A program made the position numbers and the translations under genes. Shown here one piece after another: positions 31,344 to 38,735 of a stretch of DNA of 64,000 nucleotides (the stretch's first letter is position 1; each line of letters opens with the position of its first letter). The DNA is from Arthrobacter celericrescens (GTDB lineage: Bacteria > Actinomycetota > Actinomycetes > Actinomycetales > Micrococcaceae). The notes below the pieces were generated by a model, which saw nothing but the letters and a program-made list of their open reading frames with translations, searched no databases and was not told the DNA's origin. Location of the stretch: the NCBI RefSeq assembly GCF_003614925.1, contig NZ_QYLP01000096.1, positions 1-64,000 of the forward strand, in the 5' to 3' direction.

Positions 31344-33275
31344 TATGCGGCGGGCGTGGTCGTACTGGACGGCGTGCCGCACCGGGGCGTTGGGGGCTCC
31401 GTAGCCGTCGTAGCCGCCGCGGCGTTCGACCATTTCGAAGAACACGCTGCCCACGGTGGCGGTGTAGAAGTGCAGGAATTCGCCGCTGGCGTCGCGGTCG
31501 TAGAGCAGGTTGAGTTCCTTGAGCGTGGCGAGGAAGCCCGGCTCCAGGCTGAAGCGGGCGGCCAGGTCCTCGTAGTAGTTCGCCGGGATCTGCAGGAACT
31601 CCAGGCCACGGTCCCTCGCGGCGCGGGCCAGGCCCACCAAGTCGTCCACCGCGAAGGCGATGTGTTCCTGGTAGCTCTTGTGGCCGCCGTCGTGCTGAAG
31701 AAGCGGCGCCAGGTTCAGGACCAGGCGCACGGCCCGGTCGCTGGTCTGCATGACCTGCGAGCGCACCAGGCCGGTGGGGCTGGGCACCTCGGCGAACGGT
31801 GCCGGTTCCAGGGCGAGCGCGCTCGTGTAGAAGAGGACGGCCTCGTCGAAATGCTGCCACGGCTGGGCCAGGTTGACGTGGTCGATCACGGCGCCTGCGC
31901 CCACGGGCGCCGAGATGCCGTCGCCGAACTCGCCTGCCTGTCCGAATTCAGCAGTCCACGCTGCCGTGCCGTCCGGGCTGCCCTGGCAGAGGAAGATCTC
32001 GGTGGAGTCCGGGGCCGCGATGCCCTGGAAGACCTCTTCGTCCGCCTGCACCTTGCGCGGAACCACCGGCGCCTTGAGCTGCTGGGCGCGGGCGGAGGCG
32101 ATCACCGGGGAGTCGACGTCGAAGCCCAGCGCCGCGATGGCGGGCTCGGTGTGCGAGGGCGCCTGTTCGTTGATGATCACCCGGGCGTGGCCCATGGTCC
32201 ACAGCTGGACGTCCTTGGTGCGGTGGCGGCCCTCGAACTCAAAGCCCAGCTGGCCCAGGAGCTTCTCGAGGCCGGCGGTGTCGTCGGCCTTGACCTCGGC
32301 GAAGTTGAAGCCTGCGGGTTCGGCCACCTTGGGCAGCGTGGCCAGTTCCATGGGATAACGACGGCGACCGGTCACCTTCGCGGAGCCGGCGGCGCCGCGG
32401 GCGGCGGCCGGGGAAGCGGCGGCAGCACCGGCGTCGTGCGCGTCAAGCCAGTTCGCGTCGAGCCACTTGGCGCTCTGCTCCTCCAGCCAGATCAGCGAAC
32501 GCATCGCATCCACGGCGGTGCGTTCCACGTCCGACTGGCGGAAGACGTCGTTGAAGACCTCCAGAGACACCGGTCCGGTGTAGCCGGCGCGCACCACGTG
32601 GCCCATGAACTTGGCGAGCTCGAACTGTCCCTCCCCGGGGAAGACCCGGTAGTGGCGGCTCCAGGAGAGCACGTCCATGGAGAGCTTCGGGGCGTCGGCC
32701 ACCTGCACGAAGAAGATCTTCTCTGCGTTGAATTTCTCGATCGGCGCCGTGTTCCAGTCGCGGGAGAGGATGTGGAAGGAGTCCAGGCAGGTGCCGAGGT
32801 TGGGGTGGTCTACCATCTCCACCAGGCGGTGGGCGTGCTCGTAGTCGTTGACGTACTTGCCCCAGGCCAGCGCCTCGTACGCCACCTTCACGCCGTGTTC
32901 CCCGGCCAGCTGCGCAAGGCGGCCGAGCTGCTCGGCCCGCAGGCCGTCGTCGTCGATTTCCGCGGTGGCCACGTTGCTGCACACCAGGATGGTGTCCATG
33001 CCCAGGCGGGACATGAGCTCGAACTTGGCCCCGGCGCGGCGCAGGTTTTCGTGGAGCAGTTCCTCGGGGACGCTGTCGAAGTCGCGGAAGGGCTGGTAGA
33101 GGTCCAGTCCAAGGCCGAGGTCGGAGGCCATGGTGCGGACAGCTTCGGGGCTGAGCGCGGAGGTGACCAGGTCCTGTTCGAAGATCTCGATGCCGTCGAA
33201 TCCCGCGATGGCGCAGGCCTGCATCTTCTCCTTCAGGGTGCCGGAGAGGCACACCGTGGCGATCCCGGTGCGCAT
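31335..33275 (-). CDS. qsuB: 3-dehydroshikimate dehydratase fused to an HPPD-like VOC domain
   Basis: 646-residue two-domain enzyme. Residues about 1-285 form the sugar-phosphate-isomerase-like TIM barrel that dehydrates 3-dehydroshikimate to protocatechuate (GIATVCLSGTLKEKMQACAI; metal ligands in VAYEALAW, CLDSFHIL and VSLEVFND). After an Ala/Gly-rich linker, residues about 320-640 form a tandem VOC module resembling 4-hydroxyphenylpyruvate dioxygenase. The same architecture is known from Corynebacterium glutamicum QsuB. It overlaps the shikimate dehydrogenase gene by one base. The last two residues (PN) and stop lie within a family B repeat. Confidence 0.93.
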   Translation of the reverse strand: MRTGIATVCLSGTLKEKMQACAIAGFDGIEIFEQDLVTSALSPEAVRTMASDLGLGLDLYQPFRDFDSVPEELLHENLRRAGAKFELMSRLGMDTILVCSNVATAEIDDDGLRAEQLGRLAQLAGEHGVKVAYEALAWGKYVNDYEHAHRLVEMVDHPNLGTCLDSFHILSRDWNTAPIEKFNAEKIFFVQVADAPKLSMDVLSWSRHYRVFPGEGQFELAKFMGHVVRAGYTGPVSLEVFNDVFRQSDVERTAVDAMRSLIWLEEQSAKWLDANWLDAHDAGAAAASPAAARGAAGSAKVTGRRRYPMELATLPKVAEPAGFNFAEVKADDTAGLEKLLGQLGFEFEGRHRTKDVQLWTMGHARVIINEQAPSHTEPAIAALGFDVDSPVIASARAQQLKAPVVPRKVQADEEVFQGIAAPDSTEIFLCQGSPDGTAAWTAEFGQAGEFGDGISAPVGAGAVIDHVNLAQPWQHFDEAVLFYTSALALEPAPFAEVPSPTGLVRSQVMQTSDRAVRLVLNLAPLLQHDGGHKSYQEHIAFAVDDLVGLARAARDRGLEFLQIPANYYEDLAARFSLEPGFLATLKELNLLYDRDASGEFLHFYTATVGSVFFEMVERRGGYDGYGAPNAPVRHAVQYDHARRIPN

Positions 33276-34159
33276 CAGGCGGCCACAGTCTCTTCGGCGG
33301 CGATCAGCTCGAGGAAGTGTTCGCGCATGCGGGCTGCGTCGGCGTCGCGGCCGGTGAAGATGCGGAAGGCGTCGGCGGCCTGGCCCACGGCCATGCGTCC
33401 GCCGTCGAGCACCCGGCAGCCCTTGGCGCGGGCTTCGCGCACCAGCTGCGTTTCGATGGGCCGGTAGACGATGTCGGCCACCCAGTGCCGCGGCTCCACG
33501 AGGGACATGTCCAGCGGGGTGCCCGGATGCGCGGCCATGCCCACCGGGGTGCAGTGCACCAGCCCGTCGGCCAGCGGCATGAGCCGCGGCAGCTCCGCCG
33601 TCGAGCGGGCCGTCACGGTGGCCTCCGGGAAGAAGCCGGACAGTTCGGCGGCGCGTTCGGCGCAGCGGGCGGGATCCATATCCACCAGGTCCAGGGTGCG
33701 GACGCCCGCGGAGAGCAGGGCGTAGGCGACGGCGGACCCGGCGCCGCCGGCGCCCAGCTGGACCACCCGGCCCAGCGAGGCGCCCGGGAGGCCGTCCGCG
33801 AGTGCGGCGGCGAAGCCGGAAAAGTCGGTGTTGTGGCCGACGAAGCGGCCGTTCTGGATCAGGACCGTGTTCACTGCGCCGAGGCGGCGGGCGTCGTCGG
33901 ACACCTCGTCCAGGTGCTCGAGCACCAGCTGCTTGCAGGGGTGCGTGATGTTCAGGCCGTTGAAGCCCAGGCGGTACGCGGCGGTGAGGAGATCGCCGAC
34001 GGCGGCACCGGGCAGGGCGAGTTCGAGCAGGTCGATGGGGCGGTAGAGGCAGCGCAGGCCCTGGCGGTCCGCCTCGCGCTCGTGCATGGCCGGCGAGAGG
34101 GAAGGCGTGACGCCTTCACCAATCAGGCCCACCAGATAGGACTCGGCTCGAGTGCTCAT
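33275..34159 (-). CDS. qsuD: Quinate/shikimate dehydrogenase
   Basis: 294-residue shikimate-dehydrogenase-family enzyme, here probably catabolic: it oxidises shikimate or quinate to the 3-dehydro compound that QsuB uses. The substrate-binding N-terminus reads GLIGEGVTPSLSPAMHEREA, the active Lys is in ITHPCKQLVLEHL, and the NAD site in VQLGAGGAGSAVAYALLSAG. A Gly-Ala rather than Arg-rich loop after the nucleotide-binding motif favours NAD over NADP (family inference). AAAGGAG is present before the ATG at 34159. No separate quinate-specific dehydratase (QsuC) is seen in the window. Confidence 0.92.
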   Translation of the reverse strand: MSTRAESYLVGLIGEGVTPSLSPAMHEREADRQGLRCLYRPIDLLELALPGAAVGDLLTAAYRLGFNGLNITHPCKQLVLEHLDEVSDDARRLGAVNTVLIQNGRFVGHNTDFSGFAAALADGLPGASLGRVVQLGAGGAGSAVAYALLSAGVRTLDLVDMDPARCAERAAELSGFFPEATVTARSTAELPRLMPLADGLVHCTPVGMAAHPGTPLDMSLVEPRHWVADIVYRPIETQLVREARAKGCRVLDGGRMAVGQAADAFRIFTGRDADAARMREHFLELIAAEETVAA

Positions 34160-34240
34160 GCTTTATTGCTCCTTTGACAACTCCGGACGGCGGCGGCTGT
34201 AGGAAGCCCGGCGCCCTGCGGTATGAACCAGCTTACACAA

Positions 34241-34280
34241 GGTGTTCACATATTGCACTAGTGTTCTTATCGCGAACACC
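34241..34280 (-). promoter_or_regulatory. Candidate IclR operator upstream of qsuD
   Basis: GGTGTTC (34241-34247) and GAACACC (34274-34280) are inverted, and a further GTGTTC (34261-34266) forms a 19-bp palindrome with GAACAC (34274-34279). ATATTGCAC (34250-34258) lies between them and recurs before the MHS transporter at 35239-35247. The site is 80-120 bases upstream of qsuD. The IclR protein encoded next door is the probable ligand-dependent regulator (inference). Confidence 0.6.
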
Positions 34281-34313
34281 CAATGATTCCCAGGCCAGCC
34301 CTTCCGGATCCGA

Positions 34314-34376
34314 GCGCGAACGTACACTTGGGGCCCCGAAATCCGCGGATTCGGGGCCGCAACTGTACGTTCGCGC
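34314..34376. repeat. Family A palindromic repeat, copy 6
   Basis: 63 bp, arms starting GCGCGAACGTACACTTGGGG with centre AATCCGCGGATT. It begins 34 bases after the presumed qsuD operator and ends 5 bases from the IclR stop codon, between that stop and the qsuD promoter. Confidence 0.93.
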
Positions 34377-34381
34377 ATCGC

Positions 34382-35152
34382 TCACCGCTGCGGGAGGCGC
34401 GCGGCGAGCTCGGCGGCGGCGTCCCGCAGCAGCGGAACCACGGCCCGGAGCTGCTCCACGGACATCCGGAACACCGGCGCGGCCGTCGCCAGGGAAGCGA
34501 AGGCCACGCCCTGGCTGTTGAGGACCGGTACCGCGATCGCCCGCATGCCCACCTCGTTTTCCTCGTCCATGAGCGCGAAGCCCTGGCGGCGGACCTTCTC
34601 GATTTCGGCCCGGAAGGCCTCCCGGTCGGTGATGGAGTGCTCGGTGAGCGGCTCCAGGTCCAGCTCCTCGAGCAGCGCGGCGCGTTCGTCGTCGGGGGCG
34701 AACGCCACCAAAGCCTTGCCCACCGCCGTCGTGTGCAGCTTGCCCAGGTACCCGGGATCGCTCGTGACGCGGAACATCTGGGGTCCGTCCACCTTGTTCA
34801 CCGTGAGGTGGTGGTGGCCGTCGCGCACGGCGAGGATGGTGGCCTCGCCGGTCCCCTCGGTCACCTTCAGCAGGATGGGGCGGGAGGTGCCGGCGAAGCC
34901 GTGGTGGTTGGAGACGCGCTGGCCAAGCTGGAAGACCCGCAGGCCCAGGTGGTAGCGGCGGCCATCGGGCTCGTAATCCACGAAACCGTCCCGCGTCAGG
35001 GAGCCGAGGAGGCGGTACGTCGTGCTGAACGGCAGCTCGGCCTGCCGGGAAAGCTCGGACGCACTGGCCCCCTTGGGCTCGTTGCCCAGCAACACCAGGA
35101 GGCCCAGGGCCTTGCCGATCATGTCCGTTTTGCTGTCCTCTTTGACGCTCAT
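34382..35152 (-). CDS. IclR-family regulator, probable shikimate/quinate control
   Basis: 256-residue IclR regulator read from the ATG at 35152 (MSVKEDSKTDMIGKALGLLV); the frame is open for 23 more codons but those overlap the intergenic operators. The HTH region reads GASASELSRQAELPFSTTYRLLGSL, and the effector domain spans about residues 80-250 (LHTTAVGKALVAFAP). It is transcribed divergently from an MHS transporter and points toward the qsu genes, so it probably controls both in response to shikimate, quinate or an intermediate. No clear Shine-Dalgarno precedes the start. Confidence 0.87.
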   Translation of the reverse strand: MSVKEDSKTDMIGKALGLLVLLGNEPKGASASELSRQAELPFSTTYRLLGSLTRDGFVDYEPDGRRYHLGLRVFQLGQRVSNHHGFAGTSRPILLKVTEGTGEATILAVRDGHHHLTVNKVDGPQMFRVTSDPGYLGKLHTTAVGKALVAFAPDDERAALLEELDLEPLTEHSITDREAFRAEIEKVRRQGFALMDEENEVGMRAIAVPVLNSQGVAFASLATAAPVFRMSVEQLRAVVPLLRDAAAELAARLPQR

Positions 35153-35165
35153 GAGGAAAGATTGC

Positions 35166-35272
35166 CACATCGTGAGAGCTATATCTAGATCGTGAGTATT
35201 TTTCTTGACAGGTGACCGCACTCACAGCCATCATTTCTATATTGCACAAACAGCTCCCACATTGTGAGAGCT
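35166..35272 (+). promoter_or_regulatory. IclR operator region between the regulator and the MHS transporter
   Basis: CACATCGTGAGAGCT (35166-35180) and CACATTGTGAGAGCT (35258-35272) are near-identical direct repeats, with a third related AGATCGTGAGTA (35187-35198). The second repeat is the right part of a near-perfect 17-bp palindrome CTCCCACATTGTGAGAG (35254-35270). A TTGACA hexamer lies at 35205-35210. The arrangement fits autoregulation plus control of the transporter. Confidence 0.7.
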
Positions 35273-35415
35273 ACTGCTGGAGCCTGAAGGTCAGGCCTTT
35301 CAGCCGAGACGTCTACTGGACGGCCTCCCACCGGCCTCACGAAGAGCAGCCGCGAAAGCGCCACAGACCACCCGCTTCACCAGATGCGACAACGTCGTCA
35401 CACCGAAGGAACACC

Positions 35416-36744
35416 ATGAGCCAAACGATCCCGTCTACGACGCCGGGGGCCGGCGCCGCAGGAACAACCCAGGGGACCCCGAAGAAGGCTGCCCTCGCCA
35501 GCTTCCTGGGCAGCGCCGTCGAGTACTACGACTTCTTCATCTTCGGCTCCGCCGCGGCCCTGATCTTCCCGCACGTCTTCTTTCCCAGCGCGGACGCCAA
35601 CGCGGCCATCATGTCCTTCGCCACCTTCGGTTTCGCCTATGTGGCCCGGCCGGTGGGCGCCGTGATCCTGGGACACTTCGGCGACCGGATCGGCCGGCAG
35701 CGGGTCCTCATGTTCACGCTCATCCTCATGGGCGCGGCCACCTTCATCATCGGCTGCCTCCCTGACTTCAAGACCATCGGCTGGTGGGCACCTGCCCTGC
35801 TGGTATTCGCCCGCCTCTGCCAGGGCCTCTCCGCCGCCGGCGAGCAGGCCGGCGCCTCCTCCATGACCCTGGAGCACGCCCCGGACAACCGCCGCTCCTT
35901 CTTCACCTCCTGGACCCTCACCGGCACCCAGGGCGGCCAGATCCTCGCAGCCCTCGTTTTCATTCCCGTCGTCGCCCTGCCGGATGAGATCAAGTACGGC
36001 ATTGGCTGGCGCATCCCGTTCTGGCTCAGTGCCGTGGTGGTCCTGGTGGCGTTCTTCATCCGCCGTACCCTGCACGAGCCGCCGGCGTTCGCCGAGGCAA
36101 AGAAGCACCACCAGATCGCCAAGCTGCCGGTGGCCGACCTCCTCAAGCTGCACTGGCGCGACGTGCTCCGCGTAGTCTGCTGCGCCTTCATCGCCGCAGT
36201 CAGCACCGTCTTCGGCACCCTGGCCATCAAGTACGCCAAGGACGTGGCCCAGGTGGACGGCACCGTCACCCTCTGGCTCGTGGTGGTGGCGAACATCGTG
36301 GCCCTGGGCACCCAGCCCCTGTTCGGCACCCTCGCCGACCGGATCGGCCGCAAGCCCGTGTTCATATACGGCGCCCTGGCCAGCGCCGTCATGACCCCCT
36401 TGTTCCTGCTGACTCTGGAATCGGGCATGGTTCCGCTGATGTTCGTGGTGTCCGTGGCCTACTTCGCCTGCGGCTACGCCGCCGCGAACGCCGTGTGGCC
36501 CTCCTTCTACGGTGAAATGTTCAGCACCCGGGTGCGCTTCTCCGGCCTGGCCATCGGCACGCAGCTCGGCTTCCTGATGGCCGGCTTCGCCCCGGCAATC
36601 GTCACCGCCATGGGCGGCACCAAAGCCGGCGGCTGGGTGCAGATCAGCCTCTTCACCGGCGCCATCTGCCTGATCGCCGCGGGTTCCGCACTCACCGCCC
36701 GCGAATCATTCAAGACCCCGACGGCGGAGCTCGGCTCGAGGTAG
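35416..36744 (+). CDS. MHS-family transporter, probable shikimate/aromatic-acid importer
   Basis: 442-residue, twelve-helix major facilitator of the metabolite:H+ symporter family: ALASFLGSAVEYYDFFIFG in helix 1 and GHFGDRIGRQRVLM in the loop after helix 2. AAGGA lies upstream of the ATG at 35416. The frame is open for 68 codons upstream, but those cover the operators. Position next to the qsu/pca island and its IclR regulator suggests uptake of shikimate, quinate or protocatechuate; the closest functional prototype is ShiA. Confidence 0.92.
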   Translation: MSQTIPSTTPGAGAAGTTQGTPKKAALASFLGSAVEYYDFFIFGSAAALIFPHVFFPSADANAAIMSFATFGFAYVARPVGAVILGHFGDRIGRQRVLMFTLILMGAATFIIGCLPDFKTIGWWAPALLVFARLCQGLSAAGEQAGASSMTLEHAPDNRRSFFTSWTLTGTQGGQILAALVFIPVVALPDEIKYGIGWRIPFWLSAVVVLVAFFIRRTLHEPPAFAEAKKHHQIAKLPVADLLKLHWRDVLRVVCCAFIAAVSTVFGTLAIKYAKDVAQVDGTVTLWLVVVANIVALGTQPLFGTLADRIGRKPVFIYGALASAVMTPLFLLTLESGMVPLMFVVSVAYFACGYAAANAVWPSFYGEMFSTRVRFSGLAIGTQLGFLMAGFAPAIVTAMGGTKAGGWVQISLFTGAICLIAAGSALTARESFKTPTAELGSR

Positions 36745-36768
36745 CCCGTCACCACCCGCTTTCCAACA

Positions 36769-36831
36769 GCGCGAACGTACAGTTGAGGCCCCGAAATCCG
36801 CGGATTCGGGGCCTCAACTGTACGTTCGCGC
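36769..36831. repeat. Family A palindromic repeat, copy 7
   Basis: 63 bp, arms starting GCGCGAACGTACAGTTGAGG with centre AATCCGCGGATT, almost identical to copy 1. It starts 24 bases after the transporter stop. It is the last copy: none was found in the remaining 27 kb of the window. Confidence 0.95.
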
Positions 36832-36922
36832 GGGTTAAACGGCGCCGAAACCACCCTGCAACATTCGCCCGCCACACTGGAAGTGCCGGCAAACGCTGGC
36901 AGCTCCAGCCAAGGAGGCCACC

Positions 36923-37159
36923 ATGTTGAAGGAAGCACCAGCCCGAACCACCCGCATCCGCACCCTCGACCAGCTGCACCGCGGCGACCACATCGAGGCC
37001 CGCCTCTCCGTCGGCCCCGCCTACGATGACGTCGTCATCCGCAGGGGAAGCGTCCAGGAGACCGCGCCGGGCATCGGCGTCGTATGGATCATGGACCAGC
37101 TGAGCGGCCTCCGCAAGGCCATCAACACGGACGAATGCACCCTCTGGCGAGTGGCCTGA
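36923..37159 (+). CDS. Small conserved hypothetical protein
   Basis: 78-residue soluble protein with a textbook AAGGAGG ribosome site seven bases before the ATG at 36923. The sequence (RTLDQLHRGDHIEARLSVGP; ETAPGIGVVWIMDQLSGLRK) predicts a small all-beta fold. I do not recognise the family. It stands alone between the transporter and a convergent MoaD-like gene. Confidence 0.75.
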   Translation: MLKEAPARTTRIRTLDQLHRGDHIEARLSVGPAYDDVVIRRGSVQETAPGIGVVWIMDQLSGLRKAINTDECTLWRVA

Positions 37160-37178
37160 GCCAGCCCGCCCTCGCGTC

Positions 37179-37466
37179 TCAACCGCCGGCCACGGACTGG
37201 ATGATCAACACCTCCTGGCCGGCAGATACTTCAGTTTCCAAGCCTTTCAGGCGCCGGACTTCCTCGCCGTTGACGTAAATATTCACGTAGCGGCGCAGGG
37301 TTCCGGTCTCGTCCCGGATCCTCCGGGCAAGCACCGGGTAACCCCCGGTCACCGCGTCAAGCAGCGCGGCCACGGTCACAGCCCCGTCGGCGGGCGCAGT
37401 CAGCAAGGACTGCCCGCCGGCGAGCGGCTGCAGGACACTCGGCAGCACCACCGTGATGTCAGGCAC
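37179..37466 (-). CDS. MoaD/ThiS-family ubiquitin-like sulfur-carrier protein
   Basis: 95-residue beta-grasp protein. It ends in the free Gly-Gly (IIQSVAGG) that is adenylated and thiocarboxylated in MoaD/ThiS carriers. VTVAALLDAVTGGYPVLARR and YVNIYVNGEEVRRLKGLETE are the typical beta-grasp core. No moaE, thiG or E1-like activating gene is nearby; the neighbour is a BNR-repeat protein 8 bases upstream. This pairing suggests a sulfur-transfer or protein-modification role other than molybdopterin synthesis (inference). Confidence 0.88.
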   Translation of the reverse strand: MPDITVVLPSVLQPLAGGQSLLTAPADGAVTVAALLDAVTGGYPVLARRIRDETGTLRRYVNIYVNGEEVRRLKGLETEVSAGQEVLIIQSVAGG

Positions 37467-37474
37467 CGGGACTC

Positions 37475-38593
37475 CTACGCGGAAAACGCGGGCATGGCCG
37501 CACCCGACACCACTGCGGCCCGGACACAGAGCACATCCGGCAGGTGCGACACCACCTCGGTGAAGCTCTCGCCCTCATCCGCGCTGGCGTAGACCTCCCC
37601 GCCCCGCGTTCCGAAGTACACGCCCACCGGCTCGGCAGTATCCACCGAGGCGGCGTCGCGCAGCACCGAGTTGTACTCATGGTCGGGCAGGCCGGTCTCG
37701 AGCCGCTTCCAGGTTCCGCCGGCGTCGTCCGTCCGGTGCACGGCCAGCCGGCCGTCCGGCGGGATCCGCTCTCCGTCGGCCTTCAGCGGCACCACCCAGG
37801 CGGTCCCGGAACGGCGCGGATGCGTGAGCATCACGAAGCCGAAATCGGCGGGCAGGCCCTCCGCGATCGATTCCCAGTTCTCGCCGTCGTCATCCGTGCG
37901 GTAGACGCCGTGGTGGTTCTGCGCATAGAGGCGGCCGTCGACGGCGGCATCCGCCGCGATCTTGTGCACGCACTGGCCGAACTCCGGGTTGGGGTCCGGC
38001 ATGAAGTACGCCGAAATCCCCTTGTTCCGGGCCTCCCAGGAGGCTCCGCCGTCGAGCGATCTGTACACGCCGCCGGTGCTCATGGCGATGTGCACTTTCT
38101 CCCCGGACGGGTCCACGACGATTGAGTGGGCGGCCGCGCCGCCGTAGCCGGCGCCCCATTCGCTGCGGTGCGGGTGGTCCCAGAGCCCGCGGTTCAGTTC
38201 GAAGTGCTCGCCGCCGTCGGTGGATTTCCAGACGGAAATCGGCTCGCAGCCGGCCCAGACGACGCCAGGCCGGGACTCGGCGTCGGGGTAGATCTGCCAG
38301 ATGCGTTCCAGCGCGGCTTCGGTGCCTTCGGGAAAGGAAATGGCGCCCTGTTCCGGTTCGGTCCAGGTGGCGCCAAGGTCATCGGAGTGGGCCACGGTGG
38401 GCCCCCAATGTTCGGACCGCACGCCGACCATGATGCGCGGGGAATCCCCACGGGTATCGATCCCGATGCTGGGGATCTCGCTCATGAGGAAGTGCGGGCC
38501 GGTGAGGGACCATTCCTTGCGGTCTGTGCTGTGAGCCAGCCACAAGCCCTTTTTGGTCCCGATCGCCAAGATGTAGCTCTCTGCGTTAGCCAT
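37475..38593 (-). CDS. BNR/sialidase-like beta-propeller protein
   Basis: 372-residue cytoplasmic beta-propeller of the BNR-repeat/YCF48-like type. Asp-box motifs recur: SDDLGATWTEPEQG, KSTDGGEHFELNRG, RSLDGGASWEARNKG, RTDDDGENWESIAEG and RTDDAGGTWKRLETG. There is no signal peptide. The catalytic Arg triad and FRIP motif of true sialidases are not evident, so this is probably a binding scaffold, not a sialidase. Two close starts exist (38593, 38602). It precedes the MoaD-like gene by 8 bases, and such pairs occur in other actinobacteria. Confidence 0.85.
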   Translation of the reverse strand: MANAESYILAIGTKKGLWLAHSTDRKEWSLTGPHFLMSEIPSIGIDTRGDSPRIMVGVRSEHWGPTVAHSDDLGATWTEPEQGAISFPEGTEAALERIWQIYPDAESRPGVVWAGCEPISVWKSTDGGEHFELNRGLWDHPHRSEWGAGYGGAAAHSIVVDPSGEKVHIAMSTGGVYRSLDGGASWEARNKGISAYFMPDPNPEFGQCVHKIAADAAVDGRLYAQNHHGVYRTDDDGENWESIAEGLPADFGFVMLTHPRRSGTAWVVPLKADGERIPPDGRLAVHRTDDAGGTWKRLETGLPDHEYNSVLRDAASVDTAEPVGVYFGTRGGEVYASADEGESFTEVVSHLPDVLCVRAAVVSGAAMPAFSA

Positions 38594-38735
38594 GGTCCCC
38601 ATGCAACCACCCGCTCCTGCGGGTGGCAACGGTTATTCTTTGGCAGGTGGCTTGGCCCGTGGCGGTCGGCGGAGGCCGGGGGGCCTGGAGCCTGGAGGGC
38701 CGACGAACAGGCCCCACGAAGAAACCGCTGGTGGT

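Noticed and set aside
31335..33275. Reading the qsuB product as a 4-hydroxyphenylpyruvate dioxygenase
   Set aside because: Only the C-terminal half is HPPD-like; the N-terminal half is the dehydroshikimate dehydratase barrel, and the neighbours are shikimate and protocatechuate genes.
2952..36831. Family A repeats considered as a CRISPR array
   Set aside because: Copies are kilobases apart, each is itself a full palindrome, there are no regular spacers and no cas genes.
37475..38593. Annotating the BNR protein as an exo-sialidase
   Set aside because: Asp-boxes are present, but the sialidase FRIP motif and Arg triad are not evident and there is no secretion signal.
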